Program-made: the position numbers and the translations under genes | Notes under the pieces: model-generated | Told to the model about the DNA's origin: nothing | Database searches by the model: none | Seen by the model: the letters and a program-made list of their open reading frames with translations, nothing else | Shown: positions 1-8,568 of the stretch, one piece after another | Position numbering within the stretch: the stretch's first letter is position 1 | Layout of the letters: the number at the start of each line of letters is the position of its first letter | From: JBBIJO01 sp037445895 | GTDB taxonomy: Bacteria > Bacteroidota > Ignavibacteria > Kapaibacteriales > UBA2268 | Length of the DNA stretch: 64,000 bases | Assembly (NCBI GenBank): GCA_037445895.1 | Contig: JBBIJO010000006.1 | Span: 60,346 to 124,345 of the forward strand | Reading direction: 5' to 3'

Positions 1-1
1 T

Positions 2-292
2 ATAACCGATATGTATGGTAACGCACTGTGTTGGTCCTCGGCGGGACGGAACGGATTCCGAGGCTCAAAGAAAAGCACTCCATATGTTGCCCAAATAGCG
101 GCAGAAAAAGCTGGTAAAGAAGCATACGATATGGGATTACGGAAAGTTGACGTTGTTGTTAAAGGGCCCGGAAGTGGTCGCGAAGCTGCGATTCGTGCCC
201 TTTCGCAAGCCGGATTGGAGGTTCATAGTATTATCGATAAAACCCCAGTTCCACACAATGGTTGTCGTCCCCCGAAACGTCGGCGCGTTTAA
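2..292 (+). CDS. rpsK: 30S ribosomal protein S11, 5' end outside window
   Basis: C-terminal about 96 residues of ribosomal protein S11, which lies on the small-subunit platform near the E site and mRNA exit. The frame is open from base 2 and reads ITDMYGNALCWSSAG, followed by the family's GFRGSKKSTPYVAQ block and the conserved end HNGCRPPKRRRV. Full-length S11 is about 129 residues, so roughly 30 residues lie left of the window; the ATG at 11 is an internal Met, not the start. It is followed after 36 bases by rpoA. In most bacteria rpsD would sit in that gap; here it does not. Identification is essentially certain. Confidence 0.97.
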   Translation: MTDMYGNALCWSSAGRNGFRGSKKSTPYVAQIAAEKAGKEAYDMGLRKVDVVVKGPGSGREAAIRALSQAGLEVHSIIDKTPVPHNGCRPPKRRRV

Positions 293-328
293 ATTGAAAA
301 TATGTAAGTTAAATATTGTTGGTTTAAA

Positions 329-1369
329 ATGTTTGATATTGATTTAAATTCACTTTTGCAGATGCCGGATCCCGTGGTTGTCGAGGAAACCGAAGACCCG
401 AACCATACACGGTTTATTTTTCAACCGCTCGAAAAAGGCTATGGAGTTACGATTGGGAACTCACTGCGTCGGGTTTTGATTTCTTCCATCCCCGGTTCGT
501 CTATTATTGGTGTGAAATTCACTGATGTTCTTCAGGAATTCCAAAGTATTCACGGAGTCCTCGAAGATGTAACCGATATAATTCTAAATTTGAAAGAAGT
601 CCGCATTAAAACAGAGGAAAGGAAGCCTTTCAAGGTGAATCTCCATTTTAAGGGACCATACACTTGGACAGCACACGATATCCAAAGATCTTCGGCTCTA
701 TTGGAGGTGGTTAACCCCGAGCATTATATCGCGACCCTTTCCAAAGAAGCCGAATTTGACGTTGAACTTCGAATTGGTTTCGGAAAAGGTTACGTCCCCG
801 CCGAGGAACAGCAGTTGATAGATTATCCAATTGGTATGTTGCCTGTCGACGCAATTTATACACCGATTAAAAATGTTATTTATACTGTCGAGCCGCATCG
901 TGTAGGGCAAAAAACCGATTATGAAAGGCTTATCCTCGATGTTACAACCGATGGAACTATTTCGCCAATCGATGCTGTTAAACTTGCAGCTCATATTATT
1001 GGAGAGCATATCGTGTATTTTGTTAACTTCGAAAGAGGCGAGGAACGACCAACAATAGTCACCGACGCAGCTATGGATTCCAGCGAAGAGAGCGAGCATG
1101 TCCGATTACGGAAAATTTTAATTACCCCAATCGAAGAACTTGAAATTAGTGTTCGTGCATACAATTGTTTAAAAACAAATAGTATTAAAACGCTGGGGGA
1201 ATTGGTTTCCTATACCGAAGGTGAATTGTTGAAATTTAGAAACTTTGGACGCAAATCGTTACAAGAACTTGCGGAAATAGTAAGACAATTAGGATTGGAA
1301 TTTGGAATGAATGTCGATAAGTATCTTCGCAGCAATTCTAAAAATTCCAAAGTATATAAGGATTTTTAA
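329..1369 (+). CDS. rpoA: DNA-directed RNA polymerase subunit alpha
   Basis: Alpha subunit of RNA polymerase, 346 residues; it dimerises to start core assembly, and its C-terminal domain contacts UP elements and activators. The N-terminal assembly domain shows the family block YGVTIGNSLRRVLISSIPGS (about residues 37-56) and LEPLEKGYG-like sequence before it. The C-terminal domain (about 265-335) carries EELEISVRAYNCLK and the helix-hairpin-helix piece FRNFGRKSLQEL. Length is a little above the usual 310-330 because of a short polar tail. It lies between rpsK and rplQ as the last part of the ribosomal alpha operon. No strong Shine-Dalgarno site precedes the ATG. Confidence 0.98.
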   Translation: MFDIDLNSLLQMPDPVVVEETEDPNHTRFIFQPLEKGYGVTIGNSLRRVLISSIPGSSIIGVKFTDVLQEFQSIHGVLEDVTDIILNLKEVRIKTEERKPFKVNLHFKGPYTWTAHDIQRSSALLEVVNPEHYIATLSKEAEFDVELRIGFGKGYVPAEEQQLIDYPIGMLPVDAIYTPIKNVIYTVEPHRVGQKTDYERLILDVTTDGTISPIDAVKLAAHIIGEHIVYFVNFERGEERPTIVTDAAMDSSEESEHVRLRKILITPIEELEISVRAYNCLKTNSIKTLGELVSYTEGELLKFRNFGRKSLQELAEIVRQLGLEFGMNVDKYLRSNSKNSKVYKDF

Positions 1370-1405
1370 CTTAATTAGTTTCAGAATAATTCGAGGGAAG
1401 TTCCT

Positions 1406-2152
1406 ATGAGGCATTTAAAATCGGGATGGAAACTTAAAAGAACAAGTAGTCATCGCAAGGCTTTGTTGCGTAACCTTGCAACAGAGTTACTTGAGCATAA
1501 AAGGATAGAAACCACGGTTGTTAAGGCTAAAGCTTTGCGCCCTTTTGTAGAAAAATTGATTACAAAAGCAAAACGAGCACTCTTGCGCGAGCGGCAAAAT
1601 CTTCTTCCAGCAGGGCATAAGGTTGATATCCATACACGTCGAATAGTTGGACGTTTCGTATCGAACAAAGCAGTTTTGCAAGAACTTTTCGATACAATTG
1701 CGCCCGTAATTGTTGAACGTCCTGGTGGGTATGTCCGGATTGTGAAAACGGGATTTCGACGTGGTGATGCGTCGGAGATGGCGGTTGTAGAATTAGTCGA
1801 TTGGGGAGCACCCCAAGATGGTGCTGTTTCGAAACGTGCGAAAGCAAAAGCTAAACCACGACAAAAAGCACGAACTCAATCTAAATCCAAAAAAACTACT
1901 AAGAAAATAGAAAAAGAAACACAAACCGAATCCGAAATTCCAACAATAGAGGAAGTCGTCGAACCCGTTGCTACTGTGGTTGCAGATGTCGAAAAAACCA
2001 CGGAATCCGAAACAGTTGAACATATTGAAACACCTTCTCAATCCACCACAGAAATTGCAGAAAAAGCATCGGACGTTAGTCCAATGGATATTCATTCGGA
2101 AAATAGTCTCTCCGAAAGCGAAACCGACGAAAAATCGCAGGAAAAACAATAG
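1406..2152 (+). CDS. rplQ: 50S ribosomal protein L17 with long charged tail
   Basis: Large-subunit protein L17, located near the peptide exit tunnel. Residues 1-125 are a full L17 domain: MRHLKSGWKLKRTSSHRKAL at the start, then LATELLEHKRIETT and a C-terminal VRIVKTGFRRGDASEMAVVEL. L17 is normally about 120-160 residues; this one has 248. The extra stretch is low complexity: Lys/Arg-rich from about 140 to 170, then rich in Glu, Ser and Thr to the end. Such tails occur on L17 in several Bacteroidota-related lineages, but the acidic second half is long. Translation ends 28 bases before a strong terminator, so this is the last gene of the alpha operon. A GGGAAG-like element precedes the ATG. Confidence 0.96.
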   Translation: MRHLKSGWKLKRTSSHRKALLRNLATELLEHKRIETTVVKAKALRPFVEKLITKAKRALLRERQNLLPAGHKVDIHTRRIVGRFVSNKAVLQELFDTIAPVIVERPGGYVRIVKTGFRRGDASEMAVVELVDWGAPQDGAVSKRAKAKAKPRQKARTQSKSKKTTKKIEKETQTESEIPTIEEVVEPVATVVADVEKTTESETVEHIETPSQSTTEIAEKASDVSPMDIHSENSLSESETDEKSQEKQ

Positions 2153-2179
2153 TTCTATAAAAAATATTTTATTTGATTA

Positions 2180-2208
2180 AAGCGTCTGTTTTCGAGACGC
2201 TTTTTTTT
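2180..2208 (+). terminator. Rho-independent terminator after rplQ
   Basis: An 8-bp perfect stem AAGCGTCT (2180-2187) / AGACGCTT (2195-2202) with a 7-base loop is followed by a T run to 2208. It closes the rpsK-rpoA-rplQ operon. The next start codon (rlmN, 2215) lies just past the T run, so terminated and read-through transcripts differ in whether they carry rlmN. Confidence 0.9.
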
Positions 2209-2214
2209 ATTTTT

Positions 2215-3285
2215 ATGAAGTGTATAAAAGACTATACTCTAATTAAACTCGAAGATTATTTTTCGGAGCTTGGCTACGAAAAATTTCGAGCTCGTCAGCT
2301 ATTCTATGCGATTTATTTACATAGAATAAATGATTTTTCCGAAGATACCACATTGCCCAAAGAACTACGCGAACATCTAAGAAATTTTTTCGCAATGGAT
2401 GCAATTTCGAGTGTGAAAACACAAATGGCTGCCGATGGAACCATCAAATTCTTATTCAGTTTAGTTAAGGGTTCCGCTGTCGAGAGCGTTTTTATTCCTT
2501 GGGATAAGGGTTTGAAGGAGCGGCGAACGTTGTGTGTATCTTCGCAAGTAGGTTGTGCCTTGGATTGTTCTTTTTGTGCAACTGGCAAACTTGGCTTAAC
2601 CCGGAATCTTACAGTTGGAGAAATAGTTGACCAAATCCTTTGGGCCGAAAAAATTACCGGGGAGCGATTAACGAATGTAGTGTTTATGGGAATGGGTGAA
2701 CCGTTGCAAAATTTTCAAAATGTTGTTCAATCGATTTCGATTTTAGCAAATACGAAAATCAATTTATTTAATCGGAAAAATATCACAGTTTCGACTTCTG
2801 GAATTGTTCCAAAGATTTACGATTTGGCAAAGATTGAAAAACCAGTTAAATTAGCAATTTCATTACATTCAACTCTCGATGGTATAAGAGAAACTATAAT
2901 GCCGATTGCGAAGAAATGGAAGATTAAGGAATTGCGTCAGGCGGCGATTGATTATTACCGAAAGACGTTTTTACCAATTACCTATGAATATATTCTCTTC
3001 GATGGATTGAACGACAGCGAACTCGATGCTCGTCGCCTTGCAAGATTTGTTCGTAGTGTTCCTTCGAAGGTAAATATAATTCCATACCATCGAATTGATT
3101 TTATGCCTTTGAATGGAATTTCGAAAGAATTGAAACCGGCTTCGTCCGAAAAGATTTTTCAATTTAAACAGTGGCTTCATTCCTACGGAGTAAAAGCATT
3201 TGTTCGCTCTTCGAGCGGTTACGAAATTGATGGAGCCTGTGGTCAGTTGGCATTTTCCAACCGATATTCTATGGAATTTTTATGA
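2215..3285 (+). CDS. rlmN: Dual-specificity rRNA/tRNA adenine C2-methyltransferase RlmN
   Basis: Radical-SAM enzyme that methylates C2 of adenosine in 23S rRNA (A2503) and certain tRNAs. The radical-SAM cluster motif CxxxCxxC is at C114, C118 and C121 in the run CALDCSFCATGKLGL, followed by the family-specific VVFMGMGEPLQNF. I place the start at the ATG at 2215 (356 residues); an upstream TTG at 2173 would run through the preceding terminator and adds residues unlike the family. There is no Shine-Dalgarno site, only the T-rich terminator tail. The stop overlaps the next start by 4 bases (ATGA), so the following envelope gene is translationally coupled. Confidence 0.95.
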   Translation: MKCIKDYTLIKLEDYFSELGYEKFRARQLFYAIYLHRINDFSEDTTLPKELREHLRNFFAMDAISSVKTQMAADGTIKFLFSLVKGSAVESVFIPWDKGLKERRTLCVSSQVGCALDCSFCATGKLGLTRNLTVGEIVDQILWAEKITGERLTNVVFMGMGEPLQNFQNVVQSISILANTKINLFNRKNITVSTSGIVPKIYDLAKIEKPVKLAISLHSTLDGIRETIMPIAKKWKIKELRQAAIDYYRKTFLPITYEYILFDGLNDSELDARRLARFVRSVPSKVNIIPYHRIDFMPLNGISKELKPASSEKIFQFKQWLHSYGVKAFVRSSSGYEIDGACGQLAFSNRYSMEFL

Positions 3286-4181
3286 AATTGCGATATTACA
3301 TATTGATATATTTTTTCGTTTCCTATGGCTTTGCTTACTCGTATGTTCGGGAAGATATCAAACTTGGTAAAACTTACGTCCTTCGGTTAACAAGCGGCGA
3401 CATTATTACTGGCGAAGTTGTTTCTTTCGTCGAAGACAAAGAAGAAGGCGAAGGAATTAAATTCGAAACTGATTTTGGGGTTGCAACCATTTATTTTTAT
3501 CAAATTGCCGAAGCAAGGCTCGTCGAGCAATATTATCGCCAAAGTCATAAATATTTTTTGCTTCCGACTGCAATTGGGATTGGTAGCAACCATTTTGTTG
3601 GAATAATGCAATTGTTTTTCCTTTATAGTGGATTTGGAATTACAGATTATTTTTCCTTAATTGCTGGTCGCTCATTTTTGCCAATTCTTTATCCAAACCA
3701 ACAATTGACTTTGCTTAATATTAAGGGGAGTTTCCCAAAATTATCATTCGATGATGTTGTTCGAGAAATATATTTTTCTTTTGGAAGTAATATAGCTTTT
3801 GCGAACAACAATAATCGTTTTATTCATCTTTATGGTGTAGGGACAGTATTGTTCTATAAGACAAGTTTATCGGTTTCTTTGTTTTACAAGATGGGAAGTG
3901 GCGATATTTACTCGATAAAATTTGGTAATAGTGTTCAAGACGTTATTTACCAAGATGGTTCTTTTGGTATTGCTGCTGGTTTCGACACGAAAGTATCCAA
4001 TTTCAAAGATGTTCATATTATTGGAGAATTGTGGAATATAGATATAGCCAAACCGACAAAGACCGGAATATTTTTGGGGATACGATTTGCAAACGATACA
4101 TTTTCTTCGGATTTTGGTTTGGCTTTTTTCGTGCAGCCTTTTATCGCACCATTTGCTAATTTTGTTTGGAATCCTTTTTAA
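3282..4181 (+). CDS. Putative outer-membrane beta-barrel protein, unrecognised
   Basis: I do not recognise this 299-residue family. It starts with a hydrophobic signal-like segment (residues 1-20) ending near YGFAYS. Residues about 27-75 form a small domain with alternating polar and hydrophobic strands (YVLRLTSGDIITGEVVSF), similar to short beta domains that begin other envelope proteins of this phylum. The rest alternates aromatic-rich strands with Gly/Asn turns and ends in Phe, as in outer-membrane barrels. It overlaps rlmN by 4 bases, and kdsB starts at the base directly after its stop, so it shares a transcript with an LPS gene. Barrel topology and location are inferred. Confidence 0.65.
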   Translation: MKLRYYILIYFFVSYGFAYSYVREDIKLGKTYVLRLTSGDIITGEVVSFVEDKEEGEGIKFETDFGVATIYFYQIAEARLVEQYYRQSHKYFLLPTAIGIGSNHFVGIMQLFFLYSGFGITDYFSLIAGRSFLPILYPNQQLTLLNIKGSFPKLSFDDVVREIYFSFGSNIAFANNNNRFIHLYGVGTVLFYKTSLSVSLFYKMGSGDIYSIKFGNSVQDVIYQDGSFGIAAGFDTKVSNFKDVHIIGELWNIDIAKPTKTGIFLGIRFANDTFSSDFGLAFFVQPFIAPFANFVWNPF

Positions 4182-4952
4182 ATGAATCTATTAAAAGCAA
4201 TCGGAATTATACCGGCTCGTTACGAATCTACGCGTTTGCCTGGTAAATTGCTCTTGGATTTAGAGGGTAAACCCGTTTTGCAGTGGGTTTGGGAAGGTGC
4301 CTCGGAATCCCAGCTTCTTAGTAGGTTAATTATTGCAACGGATTCGGAGAAAATTGCGGATTTATGCCGAGCAATTGGAGCAGAATTTGTTTATACACCG
4401 AAAGATATAGCAAGCGGCAGCGACCGTATCCTTTATGCTTATGATATGCTGAACATAAGTGCCGATATAATTGTAAATATTCAAGGCGACGAGCCATTCG
4501 TAAAAGGGGCTTTAATTGACAAACTTATTCGTGAACTCGGCTCTTCTTCGGCTGCTGCCGTCTCGACTTTAATAAAGAAAATTGATAACGAGGAAGAAAT
4601 ATTCGAGCCCTCCGTTGTTAAGGTAGTTTTCGATAGTGTAGGATTTGCACTTTACTTTTCTCGGAGTAGCATACCTTTTGTTCGCGACGAAGCAAATGAG
4701 AATTGGGGAAGGACACATTGCTTTTATAAACATATCGGAATCTATGCTTTCAAATCCGATGTTCTTCGTTCGTTCACGAGTCTTCCGCAATCCAATCTTG
4801 AAAAAATTGAAAAACTCGAGCAACTACGATTGCTTCAAAATGGTTATAAAATTCTTTGCGTCGAAACAGACGAGAACTTGATTGGAATTGATACCATAGA
4901 AGATTTAAACAAAGCACGTGCCTTTGCTAAGAATTTTCTTTCTCCTGTATGA
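4182..4952 (+). CDS. kdsB: 3-deoxy-manno-octulosonate cytidylyltransferase
   Basis: CMP-Kdo synthetase: activates Kdo with CTP for inner-core LPS assembly in the cytoplasm. At 256 residues it matches the usual length. The N-terminal nucleotide-binding loop GIIPARYESTRLPGKLL and the metal-site run IVNIQGDEPFV are characteristic, as is IASGSDR. The gene begins at the base after the previous stop (TAAATG), so it is likely translated by re-initiation. Its 3' end overlaps the convergent GT9 gene by 26 bases. Together with gmhA (32.5 kb) and the GT9 gene this indicates a Kdo/heptose LPS core. Confidence 0.95.
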   Translation: MNLLKAIGIIPARYESTRLPGKLLLDLEGKPVLQWVWEGASESQLLSRLIIATDSEKIADLCRAIGAEFVYTPKDIASGSDRILYAYDMLNISADIIVNIQGDEPFVKGALIDKLIRELGSSSAAAVSTLIKKIDNEEEIFEPSVVKVVFDSVGFALYFSRSSIPFVRDEANENWGRTHCFYKHIGIYAFKSDVLRSFTSLPQSNLEKIEKLEQLRLLQNGYKILCVETDENLIGIDTIEDLNKARAFAKNFLSPV

Positions 4953-5973
4953 CCCTTATTAATTCTTGATAAACAATATTAACTGGGATTAGCGACATAT
5001 CGTCCATTCTTTCCGGTTCGGTTGTTAATGGAGATAATGTGGTCGAATATCTACCAATTGGACCCCAGCGTAGTGCCGAAAGGTGGGGTGTGTTTGGGAA
5101 TAATCCGACAACGGGAATGTCCATCACCGATGCAGTATGCAGGATTCCGGTTGAATTTGCGACGAGTCCTTTTGCCAAAGACACTAATGCGATTGTTTCG
5201 TATAGATTAAGACGTCCTACAAAGCTAATGACATTCGGGCAAATTGACTGAATAATTTGCGAAAGAGGTGTTTCATTTTTCCCCCCTGTGATTGCAACCG
5301 ACTTACCTGAACTGATGAGCATTTGTGCAAGTTCTCCAAATTTGATGGGTTCCCAATTTAATGCAGAACCGCCGCTCCCCGGATGCAGTATGATAAATTC
5401 ATAAGGTTCAAGGTTAAGAGTTTCGAGCATTTCGAGAATTTTGCTTAAGGCTGTCGGTTCGACTTTAATAGGAATAGGTTCCGTTTCCAATTCAACGGCG
5501 AAGAAGTTCGAAACGAGTCGGACGTTATAAACCGATTCGTGGAATTCTGCGGTTTTTCGGTGGTCTTTCACTTTGTGTGTAAATAAGAATGAATACCAGC
5601 GGTATGCAGAACCAATACGGTGTGGTATCTGTGTTTTGTATGCGTAATAAACCTCGTTGAAGCGTGGGCGTGGGAAAAAAATAGCATCAAATTGAAAAGC
5701 CTGGTAAATATTTTGAATTTCGTCTTTATATTTTTCGAGATACGCAACTTGATTGACAACTTCGCATTCATAAAGCAGAGGCTTAACATATTGGCGTGTT
5801 ATCAAAGTTAATACAGAATTAGGAACGACTTTTTTTATTGCTCGACACATTGGCAACGTAAGAACCATATCGCCAAGTCTATCGGTTCTAACTACTGCAA
5901 TATTTACAAGTCTGTCTTTGTTATTTTCGTTTTTCATAATTTGCATTTTGTTTTGATACATTTTAGTATGCAA
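4927..5973 (-). CDS. Glycosyltransferase family 9 (heptosyltransferase-like)
   Basis: GT9 enzymes transfer ADP-heptose to the LPS inner core. The N-terminal acceptor domain has the family start IAVVRTDRLGDMVLTLPM, and the C-terminal donor domain has IILHPGSGGSALNWEPIKF followed later by LVANSTGILHTASVMDIPVV, the usual nucleotide-sugar pocket. Length is 348 residues if the first ATG is used; Met5, Met10 and Met13 (about 5937) are alternative starts and the family homology only begins near residue 22. It converges on kdsB with a 26-base overlap and is divergent from the L,D-transpeptidase. Acceptor position (heptose I, II or other) cannot be told from sequence. Confidence 0.88.
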   Translation of the reverse strand: MHTKMYQNKMQIMKNENNKDRLVNIAVVRTDRLGDMVLTLPMCRAIKKVVPNSVLTLITRQYVKPLLYECEVVNQVAYLEKYKDEIQNIYQAFQFDAIFFPRPRFNEVYYAYKTQIPHRIGSAYRWYSFLFTHKVKDHRKTAEFHESVYNVRLVSNFFAVELETEPIPIKVEPTALSKILEMLETLNLEPYEFIILHPGSGGSALNWEPIKFGELAQMLISSGKSVAITGGKNETPLSQIIQSICPNVISFVGRLNLYETIALVSLAKGLVANSTGILHTASVMDIPVVGLFPNTPHLSALRWGPIGRYSTTLSPLTTEPERMDDMSLIPVNIVYQELIRVIQEKENS

Positions 5974-5978
5974 TATAA

Positions 5979-6884
5979 TTGTTTCTAAATTATTTGAAAA
6001 ATAAGAATATTATCTGGCTGTTGTTACCTTCGATTCTTACGTTTCAGTTGACTTTGGTGGGGTTCGATTCGCTATTCTCTTCTTCGAAACCAAATCTTTC
6101 GAAGCGACCATTGATGGCAGATGGAAATTACTTCTTCTATTATTTACCATTGAAGGATACGTTATACTATTTTGGTAACGAATACATAGAAGTTAATTTA
6201 AGTAAGCAACTGGCTTTCTATATTACGAGACGGGGAGAAATCGATACTATTAAAGTATCTTCTGGTAATAAGTTTCTCTCGGGTGCGATTGAAACACCCA
6301 CAGGTTTGTATGCAGTTCAAAATAAAGCCCCAATACAGATTTCTCGACAATTCGAAAATACCGAAATGATTAACTGGATTGGTTTTAATGGGAATATTGG
6401 TTTTCATAGTTTGAAAAAGACCGGCTATTATTGGCGTTTAGGGCGAATCCCTTCTTCGCACGGTTGTATAAGGATTTCCAACGAAGATGGGGTAAAACTC
6501 TATCAAAAAGTTCGCATCGGGATACCAGTCCTTGTATATTTTAAAGAACCTGCTCGTTCAATTCGTTTTGCGAGCTTTAAGGAATTTAATATCAATCACG
6601 ACGTTTTTGTGGATGTTGTCGATAGGCGTTTAGCCTCTTTCCTTAATGAAAGGATTATTCAATTGAGCAAAGGAAATCTCTTCCGATTTGGGTATAAGAA
6701 AATATTTATTGGTAGCAGATTAAAAATAAAATATCCGTTTATAATGGTCGAAAAACCAACAGTTACCGTAAATTGGCAAAAACCAACCCTTTGGTTTCGA
6801 AAGGATAATGTAACAGAAAATCTTTCCTTGAAAGTTTCGAACAATCTGTTTTATCTCGATACTTATAGTATTCGGTTAAGATAG
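5979..6884 (+). CDS. L,D-transpeptidase (YkuD domain), membrane-anchored
   Basis: Peptidoglycan L,D-transpeptidase, probably anchored in the inner membrane and acting in the periplasm. The YkuD catalytic motif SHGCIRIS lies at about residues 160-167, with His161 and the nucleophile Cys163. The upstream strand with PTGLYAVQ and IGFHS fits the fold. The start is a TTG at 5979, which gives an N-terminal hydrophobic segment (residues 12-30); the first ATG (6114) would remove it. About 100 residues follow the catalytic motif and show no domain I know. Its neighbours on both sides are envelope genes. It could cross-link peptidoglycan or attach lipoproteins; the sequence does not decide. Confidence 0.86.
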   Translation: MFLNYLKNKNIIWLLLPSILTFQLTLVGFDSLFSSSKPNLSKRPLMADGNYFFYYLPLKDTLYYFGNEYIEVNLSKQLAFYITRRGEIDTIKVSSGNKFLSGAIETPTGLYAVQNKAPIQISRQFENTEMINWIGFNGNIGFHSLKKTGYYWRLGRIPSSHGCIRISNEDGVKLYQKVRIGIPVLVYFKEPARSIRFASFKEFNINHDVFVDVVDRRLASFLNERIIQLSKGNLFRFGYKKIFIGSRLKIKYPFIMVEKPTVTVNWQKPTLWFRKDNVTENLSLKVSNNLFYLDTYSIRLR

Positions 6885-6894
6885 TTTTTCATAA

Positions 6895-7728
6895 TCATTT
6901 CGGATTGTTTTTTAAAACTGGAGGCAAAACATAATATTTTGGTGGGATATCGATTGTTGTGTCTCGTTGAACTTTTTGTTTTGTCTTTTCGATAATTGTT
7001 TTGTTAGCATTTCTGCTCGTGCTGGATTTTTTATCTTCGGGAAGCAACGACCGTGATTCCAACGAAAATCTTTCATTTGTTGTAAGATTTAGTCTTGGCA
7101 AAGGTGAAGTTGGTTTTGTTGGTTGATTTTTGGCACCGAAAGATTCCGATGCTCTACGGTTTTTAAGTCGATTGGTTTTGGTTGGAATGGTATCGTTTGG
7201 AGTGTAGCGTTTCTTTTCGGGAGAAGCTTTTGTTATTTTTTCTTTTTTTGTATTAAGAATTACTGAATTAGAGGAAATCGAGTATTCAAATAGTGGGATG
7301 GAAACGAGAGCATTGGTAAATGATTTAAAAGGTATCCATAGCTCGCCGTTTAAATAAATTGTTGGAACTGAGATTTGAAGTATTTGCTCGTTTTGAAGTT
7401 CAGAGTTTCCCAACACAAAATAGATTGAACCTTGGATAAAAGTAAATTGATATTTACCATATTGAATGGTAAAATATTCTTCTTGTTTATTTGCTCTTTT
7501 AATAGGGACTCTATTCAAACTTGAAAAAGCAAAGTATTCTTTTCCGTTGAAAGTTGCAATTTTTAAAGTTGCACGATGGCTATCTATCTTGAACAATACT
7601 GTATTATTCGATTGTTGGGTAAATAAAATGTGGGGCATAAAAAATAAGCACAAAAGAAATAGGTCTTTTAGAAACAGGAGCGAGCTTGGCGCTCGCTCCG
7701 AATTTATATTTGCGTTACAAAGCATCAT
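6895..7728 (-). CDS. Secreted protein with AMIN/stalk-like domain and basic tail
   Basis: Unrecognised 277-residue exported protein. A hydrophobic segment at about residues 17-38 (ending FTQQ) looks like a signal peptide. Residues 45-165 contain short beta strands and IYLNGELWIPFKSF, which resembles the copper-amine-oxidase N-terminal or stalk domain often found on cell-wall amidases. The remainder is a disordered Lys/Ser/Thr/Pro-rich linker ending in PPKYYVLPPVLKNNPK. No catalytic domain follows, so it may be an adaptor or a shortened amidase-like protein. Its ATG overlaps the FKBP stop by one base (TAATG), so it is coupled to that gene, and it converges on the L,D-transpeptidase with a 10-base gap. 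Confidence 0.6.
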   Translation of the reverse strand: MMLCNANINSERAPSSLLFLKDLFLLCLFFMPHILFTQQSNNTVLFKIDSHRATLKIATFNGKEYFAFSSLNRVPIKRANKQEEYFTIQYGKYQFTFIQGSIYFVLGNSELQNEQILQISVPTIYLNGELWIPFKSFTNALVSIPLFEYSISSNSVILNTKKEKITKASPEKKRYTPNDTIPTKTNRLKNRRASESFGAKNQPTKPTSPLPRLNLTTNERFSLESRSLLPEDKKSSTSRNANKTIIEKTKQKVQRDTTIDIPPKYYVLPPVLKNNPK

Positions 7729-8462
7729 TAGTTCTTCGGAGCATTTTCGATTGATAGTAACTCAATTTCGAAGATAAGTGTGGCATTGGGTGGTATTGTC
7801 GGGGGCGCTCCCTTTTCACCCCAGCCAAGATTTGGAGGCATATAAATACGCCATTTGGAGCCTTCTTTCATATGCGTTAGCGCTTCTTGCCAACCGGGAA
7901 CTTGTTGGCTAATTGGTAAAGTGACTGGTTGGCGATTGTAGGTGTTGTCGAATTCTTTTCCATCGAGATAATATGCCTTGATGTGGATTTTAACCATATC
8001 GTTCATAGTAGGTGTTTTGCCATTCCCCTCTTTTAGAACAGTATATTGCAAACCGGTTGGTGTCGTTACAACGTCGGGCTTGTTTTTGTTGCTTTCGAGG
8101 AATGCCTTGCCTTCGGCGAGGTTCTTTGGTGCCTGTTCCATAATTTTCCGTTCTTGTTCTTTCATTCGCTTGTCCTGTTGTTCGACCATAACTGCTTGGA
8201 ATTGGCGACGGAAAGTATCCAACTCGGCGTTTGTCACAAATGTCGAATCCCCTTTGAAAGCGTTCCTAAAGCCAAGCATCAAATAATCCATATTAATTTT
8301 TAAGGAATCCCGAACCATATTCCGCCCAATATCGTAGCCGATAAGGTAACTCGCTTTTTCATCGAATTCTTTCGGTTTGGGTAAATTTGTTTTGAGTGTC
8401 TCGCCTTGTTGGCAAGAAAGCAAAACGAAACTTAGCAAAAAAGAAAAAGAAATCCTTTTCAT
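7728..8462 (-). CDS. FKBP-type peptidyl-prolyl isomerase lipoprotein
   Basis: Periplasmic proline isomerase of the FkpA/Mip type, 244 residues. The lipobox LLSC places the lipidated Cys at residue 17. Residues about 35-120 form the helical FKBP N-terminal dimerisation domain (SYLIGYDIGRNM start). Residues about 130-240 form the FKBP catalytic domain, with VKIHIKAYYLDGKEFDNTY, a proline-pocket segment LTHMKEGSKWRIYMPPNLGWG and the closing ATLIFEIELLSIE. It is the first gene of a two-gene minus-strand operon with the stalk-domain protein and likely helps fold exported or outer-membrane proteins. Confidence 0.92.
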   Translation of the reverse strand: MKRISFSFLLSFVLLSCQQGETLKTNLPKPKEFDEKASYLIGYDIGRNMVRDSLKINMDYLMLGFRNAFKGDSTFVTNAELDTFRRQFQAVMVEQQDKRMKEQERKIMEQAPKNLAEGKAFLESNKNKPDVVTTPTGLQYTVLKEGNGKTPTMNDMVKIHIKAYYLDGKEFDNTYNRQPVTLPISQQVPGWQEALTHMKEGSKWRIYMPPNLGWGEKGAPPTIPPNATLIFEIELLSIENAPKN

Positions 8463-8500
8463 ATCGATACCAATTGTTAAAAAAACAAATTTACAACATT

Positions 8501-8532
8501 TTTGGTTAAATTAATTGAAATATATTAACTTG
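8501..8532 (+). promoter_or_regulatory. Candidate Bacteroidota-type promoter for the 8569 gene
   Basis: TTTG at 8501-8504 and TAACTTG at 8526-8532 are separated by 21 bases, close to the TTTG / TAnnTTTG form known for Bacteroidota primary sigma factors. The second box is an imperfect match. The spacing equals that of the better candidate at 21962. It would start transcription about 30 bases before the ATG at 8569. Confidence 0.35.
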
Positions 8533-8568
8533 CGAAGCGACTTAATGTTAGAACAAAATAAATAGTTT

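Noticed and set aside
2173..2214. TTG start for rlmN 14 codons upstream
   Set aside because: It would translate through the rplQ terminator hairpin, and the added residues do not resemble RlmN.
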